From positions 38,604 to 95,098 of the forward strand of contig NW_006766961.1 in NCBI RefSeq assembly GCF_000275845.1: a stretch of DNA of 56,495 bases, given 5' to 3'. A program made the translations under genes and the position numbers. The DNA is from Dichomitus squalens LYAD-421 SS1. Its lineage: Eukaryota > Basidiomycota > Agaricomycetes > Polyporales > Polyporaceae. Below, piece by piece: positions 11,390 through 21,570 of the stretch (position 1 is the first letter of the stretch; the number at the start of each line of letters is the position of its first letter). The notes beneath the pieces are model-generated. The model ran no database searches, was not told the DNA's origin, and saw only the letters and a program-made list of their open reading frames with translations.

Positions 11390-11547
11390 GATGCCTGGCC
11401 CGGACGCTCCTTTAACTCGTACCACCACCGGCGACAAATTTCCCACGGTCATCAGCCAATAGGAGCGGGCTACGCCGTGCGGTCAGTTTTCTCTCTGGGC
11501 GACATACTAGTTTATATACCGAACGCTACGCATATACTAATAACGGA

Positions 11548-13224
11548 ATGCCTCCGGAACCTGTCAGACGAGGCGGGATGGCATCGCCACAAGTTACTTC
11601 ACGGTCGAAGAAGACGTCGGCAGCAGTACCAATGGGCGTACCGCCCGCAAGGCAGATGAGGACCTCATCCGAAGACACGTTTACGGCAGCATCTGAGAAG
11701 ATCAAAACGATAGAGGACGCTTTAAGTGTGCTGCGCAAGCATGAGATGGTGCCTGCTGCAGGTGATCCCACCGCCGAAGGGCTGATCACCGGGCTCCTTC
11801 ACGTAGGAGTTGCCCTAGTAGGCAAGAACGAATGGGCGGCGGAATGCTGCATCGGGCTAGCGGTTTATGCGAAGACAGTTATAGAGAGCGCGGTGAGTAA
11901 ATCCTTAACGGACGCTATACTCACCCGTTTCGAAGCACAGGCCACCACTTTAATCAGTGGTCTGGAAGAACGAGTGACCGCTGCAGGAGACCGCATCACG
12001 GAGCTCACAGACAAGCTAGCCGGGACGGGAGAGACTTTGAAGGAAAAGGTAGTCGCAGTGGTGGACGACATCCGCGACGGAGAACACATCAACAGAACGC
12101 CCGGTGAGCCGTTTCCACACTCTCCCCCTTTCTTGTATGCGGACGCTGTGCGCGCTACCCTCCCTGGCACCGTAAGGGCCGTGCAACTGAGTGTTGCGGA
12201 TCGCGAGAGCATCCGCGCGCGACAGATCCTAGTGGATAGATTCCCGCTATGTGGGGATGATGTCCCTTCGGAAGTCGCCATCCTTGCAAAGGCGAACGAG
12301 GCGTTAGAATTCCTTCCGCAAGGCGTACTAGACATCCCGGAGGGCCTTCGCTTCACCGCGGCGAAGACCCTTCGGAATGGAGGGGTGGTCCTAGAGATGG
12401 CCTCCCCGGAGCCGGTCAGATGGCTAGTAGCCCATGCTCAGCAATTTGAGGCAGTACTGAGTGAGCAAGCGAAGATCCGCCCACGGCAGTACAAGTTAGT
12501 GGCGGAGTTTATGCCAGTCGGATTTGACCCCTCCCAGGAAAGGGTGTGGCGACGGACAGAGGCAGACTTGGGCCTAGATGAGGGCGCAATACTGGAAGCG
12601 CGCTGGATCAAGCCAGTTCACAGGAGGTACCGCGAGCAGCGGTTTGCCCACCTATTGGTCACGGTCTCCTCTCCAGAGGCCGCCAATAGGATTATAAGGG
12701 CTGGACTGATCCTAGCTGGCCGCCATGTCAGTGTACGAAAAAATCTTGCAGAACCGATGCGGTGTGCGAAATGCCACCGCTACGACGCAGGACATCTGGC
12801 AAGGGACTGCCCTCAGGACCATGATACTTGCGGCACATGTGGACGAGCTCACAGAACGGCAGACTGCGCAGTACAGGATCTGCAACAACACCACTGTGTT
12901 AACTGCAACGTGAGGGGGCACGCTGTTTGGGACCGTGACTGTCCGGTCTTCCTAGACCTCCTGAGCAAGGCAGACGCTCGCCACCCTGAGAACAGCCTAC
13001 AATTCTTCCCAACAGCAGACCCCAATTCATGGATCCCCAAGGTGAACAGCAGGACGCCACCAATCATGCGAGGCCAGCTGAGTGAGATTGTCGCGGATGC
13101 GATCGAAAGGAGTCCGGGCGCGCCATCGCAACGAGCCAGGGCGCAGAAACATCACGCCCGCATGACGCAGACCCAGCTCCCTTTCGCTTCACAGAGATCT
13201 AACGGAACAGATGCAAGTGCATGA
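11548..13224 (+). CDS. LINE ORF1, gag-like zinc-knuckle protein
   Basis: 558 residues without interruption. The first half is hydrophilic with predicted helical/coiled-coil stretches (for example residues 95-190). Near the C terminus lie three cysteine-histidine knuckles: CAKCHRYDAGHLARDC at about residues 409-424, then CGTCGRAHRTADC, then CVNCNVRGHAVWDRDC. In Tad1/I-type LINEs this protein binds the element RNA and accompanies it to the target. The ATG at 11548 is the first in frame. The stop at 13222-13224 lies 14 bases past the ORF2 ATG, so the two frames overlap, which suits reinitiation after termination. Confidence 0.93.
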   Translation: MPPEPVRRGGMASPQVTSRSKKTSAAVPMGVPPARQMRTSSEDTFTAASEKIKTIEDALSVLRKHEMVPAAGDPTAEGLITGLLHVGVALVGKNEWAAECCIGLAVYAKTVIESAVSKSLTDAILTRFEAQATTLISGLEERVTAAGDRITELTDKLAGTGETLKEKVVAVVDDIRDGEHINRTPGEPFPHSPPFLYADAVRATLPGTVRAVQLSVADRESIRARQILVDRFPLCGDDVPSEVAILAKANEALEFLPQGVLDIPEGLRFTAAKTLRNGGVVLEMASPEPVRWLVAHAQQFEAVLSEQAKIRPRQYKLVAEFMPVGFDPSQERVWRRTEADLGLDEGAILEARWIKPVHRRYREQRFAHLLVTVSSPEAANRIIRAGLILAGRHVSVRKNLAEPMRCAKCHRYDAGHLARDCPQDHDTCGTCGRAHRTADCAVQDLQQHHCVNCNVRGHAVWDRDCPVFLDLLSKADARHPENSLQFFPTADPNSWIPKVNSRTPPIMRGQLSEIVADAIERSPGAPSQRARAQKHHARMTQTQLPFASQRSNGTDASA

Positions 13225-16200
13225 ACCGACCCATACTACGTCACAGACGAATACTCTTACTACTAACGCACTCCTCAGAATTTGGCAGCAGAACGTCAAC
13301 AAGTCGCTTTTGGCGCAACTGGATCTCCTGCACTCAGCGTCGCCGGACGACTTCGACATCCTAGCAATCCAAGAACCATACATCGACCACCTCAAGCTCA
13401 CGCGCGCGAACCCACGATGGACAGTAGTGTATCCAACCGGACACCATGATCAAGCGGACAGAACGCTCTCTGTCCTCCTTATCAACACTCGCATCTCGTC
13501 CAATGCATGGCGCCCAGTCGCGGTCCCATCACCGGACGTCTCCGCGGTCACGGTCATCTCATGCGGCCGCACAGTACACATATTCAACCTATACGTGGAT
13601 GGAGAACACGACCGGGCACTGCATGCGACAGCGAGAGCCACAAGACGGCTGCTACCCAACGACACCGAAGACGAACATCCGACCTCTAACTCCCTCCTCT
13701 GGCTAGGCGACTTCAACCGCCACAACCCACTCTGGGATGAAGCGCGCAACCACCATCTCTTCACCCCCGAAGGCCTCGATCGCTCACAATGCCTCCTCAA
13801 TCATGTCGCTTCATTCGGGCTGGAAATGGCACTACCAGCTGGCATCCCGACGCTTGAAGCCTCCCGCACCAAAAACCTCACACGCCCAGACAACGTCTTC
13901 TGCACTACTGACCTCATCGAGTCCCTCAGATCCTGCAAAACAGTGCCCCACCTGCGCCCTACTAGGACCGACCATTTTCCCATCCATACGATTTTCGATC
14001 TACCGCTTCCAAGCTCGGCTCCGACACCGCATCGCAACTTCCGAGATGTGGACTGGGCAGCATTCGATACTGCCCTCCGTGCTGCACTGCAGGGCAGCGA
14101 ACTCCCGAAGGAGATCCGAACAAAGGATGACTTCGACCGCACGCTCTCCTTACTGATGCAGGCCATCAACAGGGCGGTCGAGGAGGAGGTTCCCTGCTCC
14201 CGACCATCACCTTTCTCCAAGCGATGGTGGTCAAAGGAGCTCGCAGCCATGCGCAAGACAAAGCAGCGGCTGGGCCGAATAGCTCACAAGCACTGAGGTG
14301 ACCCTCAACACCCCACACACAGGGAGTACCGCCAATACCGCAATCGCTACGCGGACCACATCGACGCTGCGAAAAAGGACTGTTGGACCTCCTGGTTGGA
14401 CTCCGTGAATGCCCACACCATCTGGGCGGCGCATCGTTTCACCAAGAAGGGAGCATCAGACGGAGGCGGCACCCGAATTCCCCCCCTCAAAGCCATAGAC
14501 AGCGATCGCGTGCTGACAGACAATGCTGCCAAAAGCCAAGAGTTTCAGAAGACGTTTTTCTTACCGCCTGGTCCTGCCCCTGCACTGGATGCTGATCACC
14601 GCTACCCTGAACCCAAGTATCGATTTACAGGAGTTTCGGATGAACAGGTCGGACGGGCCATCCGCTCCCTGCGAGCGTTCAAGGTGCCTGGCCCGGATGG
14701 CATACCGAATGAGGTATATACTCACTGTGATGTAACGCTGACCCCAATTCTTGGCAGGCTTTTCAGAGCGACTTTCGATCTCAAGTACTACCCGGATGCC
14801 TGGAAAATATCTGACACAGTAGTCCTGCGCAAACCGGGAAAAACAGACTATACCACCGCTAAGTCCTATCGCCCCATTGCTCTCCTAGACTGCATGTCAA
14901 AGATCCTCTCACGATGCGTTGCTGACATCCTTACATATGAGGCCGAAACCAACTCCATGCTCGCCAACAATCAATTCGGAGGTCGCGCAGGCCAAACCAC
15001 AACAGACTCCATCCACCTGGTCACGAAGACGGTCAAGGACGCCTGGCGTAGAGGCAAAGTTGTCTCCATCCTCTTTCTGGACATCAAGTCAGCCTTCCCA
15101 GCCGCCACACCGGAACAACTCTTTCACGACATGCGGGAACGAGGAGTGCCGGAAGAGATAGTCGACTGGCTGCGCGAGAAGCTACGAGGTCGATGCACTT
15201 GCCTCAAGTTTGACGACTACACCTCGGACCCCATCGACATCCTCAGCAGCATTGACCAGGGCTGTCCACTCTCTGTCATCCTCTATAGATTCTACAACTC
15301 TGGACTTATTGATAGCGCTAACAAGAAGGGAGGAGAGGTCGCGGTGGGATCCATGGACGACGTCGCACTTATGGCGATAGGTTACACCTTTGACGAGACA
15401 CACCAAAAGCTGACAGACTTTTTCGAACGCCCACAGGGAGCAAACGAATGGTCACGGACGCACAACTCTACCTTCTCTCTCGACAAATTTGGACTCCTCA
15501 ATGCATCACGCACCCTCAAGAATTCGCTTGGCCCTGCACTCCAACTAGGCAGCACCCTCATAAAGCCCTCAGACCACCATCGATTCCTAGGATTCCTAAT
15601 GGACTATCGGCTCCGATACCACCAACACGTCGCATATGCGCTAGGCAAAGGGATGGCCTGGGTTGCCACCCTACGACGTCTAGCCCGATCACAGTATGGC
15701 CTTACACCGGGGCTTGTTCGTCGCCTCTATCTTGCAGTCGCAGTCCCTAGCATGCTCTACGCCGTCGACACCTTCATCACTCCAGTGCAGACACATCCAG
15801 GGCAGACACGTCGCAGTGGCTCAGTCGGCGCAGTCCGGAAACTCGCCCGGGTCCAACGGGAGGCCCTGCTCCTCATCACAGGAGCCATGAGAACTACCGC
15901 AACCGATGTGATGGCTGCCCACGCTGACTTACTCCCCTTCAACAGCTTGATAGACAAGCTCTGCCAGAGGGCTACCATCCGAATGTGCACCCTCCCGAGC
16001 ACACACCCCCTGTCGCCACACGTCAAGCGCGCTGCTACTCGCTATGTCCGGAAACATCGCTTGCAACTACATGAGCTCCTCCATCTCTACACAACCCCCG
16101 ACACCCCACAGCGCATGGAAAAAGTCCTAGCTGTTCGACATCACCCTGCATGGACTCCGGCACACTGGGTCGACATCGCGAGCTCAAAGGACGAGGCACT

Positions 16201-17221
16201 GGACAAGGACGAGGAGTGGGCACAACGACACAAGATACTGGTCTACTCGGATGGCTCGCAGAGGCGGAGTAAGGTCGGCGCATCAGCGGTACTCCTGAGG
16301 GCCGGGTCGTCCCGACCCAAGACCCTCTATTACCACCTCGGCACGGACAGGCAACATGGGATCTATGAAGCAGAGATTGTCGGCTCCATCCTGGGCACGC
16401 AGCTGCTACGAAAGGAACGCCAGGCCGTGCGAGGCCCCTCAGTGGCGCTCGACAATATGTCGTCAATTGAGGCATCAACCCAGATACGTCCACGCCCTAG
16501 TCACTACCTCACTGATTACTTTCATCGCAGGGTCCAAGAGCTTTTGGACAAGGACAAAGTAGCCCCGCGCACCGTCTTCACCCTCCGATGGGTACCGGGG
16601 CATACTGGGGTCGAGGGAAACGAGATGGCGGACATGGCGGCAAAACGCGTGGCCAAGGGGAAGTCAAGCACGACCAAATCCCTCCCACCACTCCTTCGCA
16701 AGCCGCTCCCACTAAGTGCAACCAAAGCAAAGCAGGTGCACTTAGAGGCCCTCATCAAAGACAATGCAGAGCAATGGAAAGCCAGCGCACGCGGACGCAG
16801 ACTACACCTCATCAACCAGACACTCCCCTCCCCCTCCTATATGAAGAGGATTCGATCTCTTACACGGAGGCAAGCAGCAGTACTCTTCCAGCTTCGCACC
16901 GGTCATGCCCCCCTCAATGACCACCTGCATCGTATCGCGCGAGTCGACTCGAAGCTATGCCCGGCATGCGGCTTAGCTCCGGAAACAGTGATGCACTTCC
17001 TTCTACAGTGCCCCGCCCATGCCTCAGCGCGCTCAGAACACCTATCTCGCCTCGGACGACGAGGCCGGGCCTTACCCACCCTCCTCAACTCACCCTCAGC
17101 ATTACAACCGCTACTCAAGTTTGTTAGTGCGACACGACGTCTCCAGAACACCTTTGGCAATGTGACACCCAAAGAGACGAGACAACATCAGGATCAAGAC
17201 CGGAGGGGTCGCAACGCATAG
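13211..17221 (+). pseudogene. LINE ORF2 (endonuclease-RT-RNase H) with one in-frame TGA
   Basis: The frame from 13211 runs to a TGA at 14294-14296 and stays open in the same frame to 17221, so a single nonsense codon separates the two halves. Domains: APE-type endonuclease (about 13270-14010; IQEPY, GDFNRHNPLWDE, RTDHFP); reverse transcriptase (about 14650-15520; LFLDIKSAFPAA, DQGCPLS, and MDDVAL as the catalytic DD box); RNase H (about 16230-16670; YSDGSQRR, YEAEIVG, LRWVPGHTGVEGNEMADMAA); and a C-terminal CPACG...HFLLQC knuckle. Apart from the TGA all key motifs are present. The element may have died recently, or the TGA may be a sequencing difference. Confidence 0.92.
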
Positions 17222-17428
17222 AACTCGCTGGCGCACTCGGACGCGCCTTTTCCTCCCCCTCTACCTCTCTTACTCGCTCGCTGTACAGTACGCTGACTAC
17301 CTCGTCCGTTTATTACAGGAAAGCGACCACACACATCCCACTACATAGAGTCCGGTAGTCTAGTGCTAACCTCGTTGCATGTATCCAACGCTCTCGTAGA
17401 TCCCAACGGAAACGTGCGTCGCGGGCGT

Positions 17429-17447
17429 CCGCCCGCTCTAGGGGCGG
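17429..17447 (+). other. LINE 3'UTR hairpin 1
   Basis: CCGCCC pairs with GGGCGG around the 7-nt loop GCTCTAG. The same hairpin is unchanged at 24552-24570 in the truncated copy. LINE 3'UTR stem-loops can be recognised by the RT for target priming. Confidence 0.6.
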
Positions 17448-17462
17448 GGGAGTTCTGACAGA

Positions 17463-17479
17463 CGGCGGGGACACCGCCG
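17463..17479 (+). other. LINE 3'UTR hairpin 2
   Basis: CGGCGG pairs with CCGCCG around loop GGACA. In the sibling copy (24586-24602) the outer C-G pair is T-A and the loop is GGATA, so pairing is kept. Confidence 0.6.
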
Positions 17480-17879
17480 AACGTACACCTGACTGGCGCA
17501 AGAGGCGAGACCCAGGGGCGCAACCGCACCCAAAGGCCGCAGGTTTATAGCCCGTTCCCTTGCCTTCAATGGCCAGGACTGGACGGACGCCCGCAACGCA
17601 TTCTTCCTGAGCCCTGCCCCCTTTTACACACTACTTGCGTACTCGAACGTCTCACTCTCGCCCCTGTCTGTACCCCGGCACGTCCCCTTGCACCATCCCT
17701 CATCGATATCTCCTCCATTACACACCCTTAGACTGCATGAGCATCCTGCTCAATTATGTACCGCCGACCCCTTTTACCACACATGTAGACAGGATTGTAT
17801 TTACGGCCTACCATGAGGCTCGGCCTCGCAGGGCAATAAACGGGATCTAGAAGAAGAAGAAGAAGAAGATGCCTGGCCC

Positions 17880-18364
17880 ACAAAGCCCCGGTGGAGAACT
17901 AGTAACTATACATACTGATAGGTGTATTCTGGTGAGTTATTTTCTGCCAACATGCCTGCTTACGAAGCAAAACTTTGAAGTATCATTCATTCACAAACCT
18001 ATCAGATGTGTTAATAGAGCGAGTCGGATGAGGAGCTCGAGAGGCAGCTCATCCGGGGTTATAAATCGTAGTTTGAAGTTGCGCCTACTACTGATGCCAT
18101 GTTGGGTTTTGTATTCTATAGATCCCATTTCAGGCTATTCTCTCATAATACCTATACGGATCTCGCTTCACGCTCCCAGAGCCCTGAACATACTCACCTA
18201 CGTCTATGTAGATTTACAGTTTGGATGTTCAGCGGCCCTTGGTCCGATCGACTAAGCGCCTGACCGCCCAGATCACGCGTTAACTTTTGACAAACCGTCA
18301 TGACCGGTCAACCGGGTCATGACCGGTCATGACTTCGGTCATAACCGGGGTCATAACAACACTG
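17880..18364. other. Right arm of the hAT-like element
   Basis: No coding sequence recognised. GGTCATGACC-type repeats fill about 18295-18355 before the terminal TAACAACACTG. Confidence 0.6.
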
Positions 18365-18372
18365 AAGGGCAG

Positions 18373-19850
18373 AGCTTGTAGACCTGCTATGGAAGCGTGA
18401 GAAATTGTGTCGCGTGACCGTCTCCTATTGGCGGAAGTGAATACACGAGTTCAAAACGCTAAGTCGCCATCATAGTCCTCTCCGTTGACTTGTCTGCACG
18501 CTAACTTGCAATCCAAGTTGAAGCGATCTCACTCATTAGATCGGATAGCATCCACATGTGTCTCACGAACACCACCCTGTCTCCTAATAGCCGCAAGTAT
18601 GGAAGTAAGGTGATGAGGCTAAGCACTACTAGAGACGTCCCGTACTCAGCCCAAATGCCATGACCGTTCCACCCTCGGCATCCGAGTTGCTCACCTAGTA
18701 CCTTAGGCTCCCAACCTTGGCATTGACATTGAAGGTGCTCTCACAAAGACACAGGGAAATTTCCGCCTACCACTGCGGCTCTTGCATGACACCATGTCTT
18801 TGTTGCTGAAAGAGATTGATCACGATCTAGGACGAATACCTTGAAGCTCAGCCTGAACGAGCCTCACCGACGCAATTTGGAAAATCAGTTTCTGACTGCC
18901 TGCATCTCGACTACGCCATTGCATCCTCTGTATCTCTCCGCTCTACGACCAGAAGGAGCTCACATCTGCTTCCTTGACAGGATACAGATGAGAACTGTGC
19001 CGCAATCCTTCAGCACCGGCGACCAGAAGCTGCATCTGGAAGTGGGGTCTTCGGACGAGGAATCGCCTTGGCACACATCGCTGAGTCTACCACGATCCAT
19101 CGTGTCGCAGTCAAGCTCTAGGCTCATTAGCGTATGCACGAGGGATCCAATGCTATTCAAGGTACAACGGTCATGATGTCATAGTCGCGGACGCATCAAA
19201 TCTGTATTCCCAGCGCTGTTATCGTCACCTGTCAGGCCAACGGGCACCGGCCAGGCTGTACCGAGGTTAGCGACTGCCTTTACCAGGCTCGGAATCCCAG
19301 GGTTCATCTGTCCCGCAGTGTTCTCCGTCGCCTGCAGGTCATCATCTGTCTGACTTGACTGACAGCCATCGCGCGCCCTTGCTGGAATCCAGGCCGAGGT
19401 TCGAGGTTCGATGGCAAGTGAGTACGCAGTCTGGCAAGCCTGGACTCGAACGACGCAAAGTCTAGTGGTTTTGATTTTTGTCGCTATATGGTCTATATGA
19501 GAAAGCTCTATGGCATGTGACGAGCGTTCACTTGTGTGGTAGACGTTATAGAAGGACGTTCCAGTGATACATCAGTTGCTACTTCTCGCATCATCGATGC
19601 CGGGTCATTTTGGTAGTAGGACTCACTCAAGGGTGAGTTAGAAGGCCACTGATCGGAGAAGCAGCGTAGGGCGTGAGACCGTGCTTTGATACTAGTGATT
19701 TTGCGCCAAAGCATCAGGGAAAGACTGTTAACTTTCACTTCAGTCACTGCCCTGTGATCTGGTACATATATTGTGGCTTTTCCTTCCTACTCGAAAGCAT
19801 CACCCCCGTCTTACACTTTCCTACCACTAGCGACCACACGAGATTGATCT
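18373..19850 (+). repeat. Block P, copy B (upstream of 7TM-B)
   Basis: Starts with GCGTGACCGTCTCCTATTGGC (about 18412) and keeps the DTDENCAAILQHRRPEAAS frame after TTGACAG at about 18978. The first exon region is more diverged than in copy A, with an in-frame stop near 18690. The segment from about 19480 to 19850 matches the immediate 7TM upstream region of copies A and C. Product unknown. Confidence 0.4.
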
Positions 19851-19851
19851 C

Positions 19852-21448
19852 ATGTCAAGCTCGACACTCACCGGTACCACCTTCGATACATCTGCGTGGG
19901 GCTATGTTGCAAGTCAAACTACAGGAGCGATAAGACAGATTGTCCTGTCTACTGTACTATATGGTTGTTAGAAGCTGACTAAATCCCGCTATTCATTCAT
20001 CAATCTGACTGCGTTGGTTTCTAGGGTGCTTCACAACTCTAGTCCTCGCAGCGTTGATGGCTCTTCGAAAGTGAGCCCGCACTTTGCTACACCTATAACC
20101 ACTACTTTTGTGCTCAAATGTTAGCATTTATCTGAAGACAATGGCATACTCATCGTTTCACCACTGTCGTCCTCGGTTCGACACTCATTCTCCTCTATGC
20201 ATCCACCACAACGGCCGTCGTCATTAATATTCTAGAACTACAGGCCTCCATTCTTTCCAATATATTATATTCGGTGGGGAATATCTGGGACGGGGCACCT
20301 CTAGAGGTCGAGCTGCCACCGTCAATCCAAGACCTATTGTTCTCTGGTCCCAGCATCTATGGATCCTGTGCGAATACGGCGGCACTCACAGTCAATGTAC
20401 GTCCTGGTCTTCTTACCACACCGTATTTTTTAATAACAAGTTCACGTCTCCCCTAGATACTCTTGGGCGATTCGATTGTTTGCTGGAGAGCTTCGTTGCT
20501 TTGGCCCGGAAACCGTGTTGTAAGAGGCGTCTCAATCATACTGTTGCTGACAACCTTTGGTGAGCATGCAATCATATAGCAATCTCCACATGTTCTCATA
20601 CTCTTTGTCTCCCCGGTCATTAGCTCTGGGAGCGATGGATCTCAGGTTCACATGCCTCTCCGATGAATTTAGCGATGACGAGTCACTTTCTAAGACTGGC
20701 AATGACGGCCTGGCGGGAGGCATGTATGGGGGAACGCCATACGGCGTGGCTGCCTCTGTGCTGTCTCTTAGTGTGAATCTCTTTGCAACCGTCATAGTGG
20801 CTTATAAGGCATGGTGCGTCATCTTGCGGTTTGATAAATTCTTTAAACTAGCCTCTCATGAATGTGGCAGGAAATCGAGAAGGTTCCTTCGGAAGTTCAT
20901 GGTATCGGGCGACAGGACTGTACAGATGGAGAGGCTATTCTCGATGCTGGTCGAATCCGGGATGGCTTATTGCACTCTCTGGGTAGGTCGATTGATTTGC
21001 ATCCACAAGCCCGGAGCAAGACTCAATGTTGTGTTTGCAGATATTCGTGGTTGCTTGGCAGATAGTCGTGTACCAGTCATCGATTTCTGATGATGATCAT
21101 GCCCCTGCGTTTCAAGCGCGATTTGGTGACTTCATCAGCGGAGGACTTGTGCCTCTTATTGTACGTTGGAGCTCCTTCTTCAAGGAATGCATCTCTCATA
21201 ACCCTCCGAAGGCCATCTACCCGGCCATCGTGATCATACTCGTCGCACAAAACAGGTCGCATATAGAGAAAGCCTTTGGCGGGGGCGCGGTCAATACCCC
21301 CGAACCATCGCATTGGGACGGCATCCGGACCCCAAGCGCGACTGTGCTCCATATAGCACGGCAAGGGGGTGAAGTCGGAGAGGAATCAGAAGAGTCCAGC
21401 ACGCACACTGCTGACGAGCGGAAGCTGGAATCTGGCGGAATTGCGTAG
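19852..21448 (+). CDS. 7TM-B: seven-helix membrane protein of unknown function
   Basis: Eight exons: 19852-19963, 20025-20070, 20138-20396, 20457-20559, 20624-20813, 20871-20982, 21041-21160, 21212-21448. The sum is 1179 nt, exactly 392 codons plus stop, with the same intron positions as 7TM-A and an identical 237-nt last exon. Landmarks: TTVVLGSTLILLYASTTTAV, GSCANTAALTVN, ILLGDSIVCWRASLLW, GVAASVLSLSVNLFATVIVA, MERLFSMLVESGMAYCTLW, AIYPAIVIILVAQNRSH. The long extracellular-type loop between helices (around 20640-20730) and the loop after GRLIC-type sequence differ most from 7TM-A, which is the pattern of ligand-facing divergence. Intact; same unknown family. Confidence 0.85.
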
Positions 21449-21570
21449 TTCGTGGTACATGTTGCGGCGCAAGGACCCGGTGACGAAGTAGATGCATGTG
21501 GAGTAACGCCTGTTCTGCCATAGTGACAGCTAGGAAGCGGAGAAACAACAATTACTAGATATGTTCATTC

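Larger units (their letters stand above)
11402..17867 (+). mobile_element. Full-length Tad1-like LINE nested in the hAT-like element
   Basis: The element is bounded by the 12-bp direct repeat GATGCCTGGCCC (11390-11401 and 17868-17879). It contains a 146-bp 5'UTR with a TATATA-like stretch at 11515, a gag-like ORF1, an endonuclease-RT-RNase H ORF2, a roughly 630-bp 3'UTR, and a (GAA)n tail at the 3' end. These are the hallmarks of target-primed insertion. An APE endonuclease, RT and RNase H in one ORF2, after a zinc-knuckle ORF1, point to the fungal Tad1 clade. A truncated sibling lies at 24178-24986. Confidence 0.93.
10843..18364. mobile_element. 7.5-kb hAT-like element (non-autonomous, host of nested LINE)
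   Basis: The ends are CAGTGTTGTTA at 10843 and its inverse TAACAACACTG ending at 18364, flanked by the 8-bp direct repeat AAGGGCAG (10835-10842, 18365-18372). Both subterminal regions are packed with GGTCATGACC-type motifs in inverted order, likely transposase binding sites. A paralogous empty site is seen at about 31705-31735 (GAAGATAGTAAGAGCAGAGAG). Without the LINE the element is about 1.04 kb and I see no transposase, so it is non-autonomous. CA..TG ends with an 8-bp TSD fit hAT; the Zisupton-like group also makes 8-bp TSDs and cannot be excluded. Confidence 0.85.
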
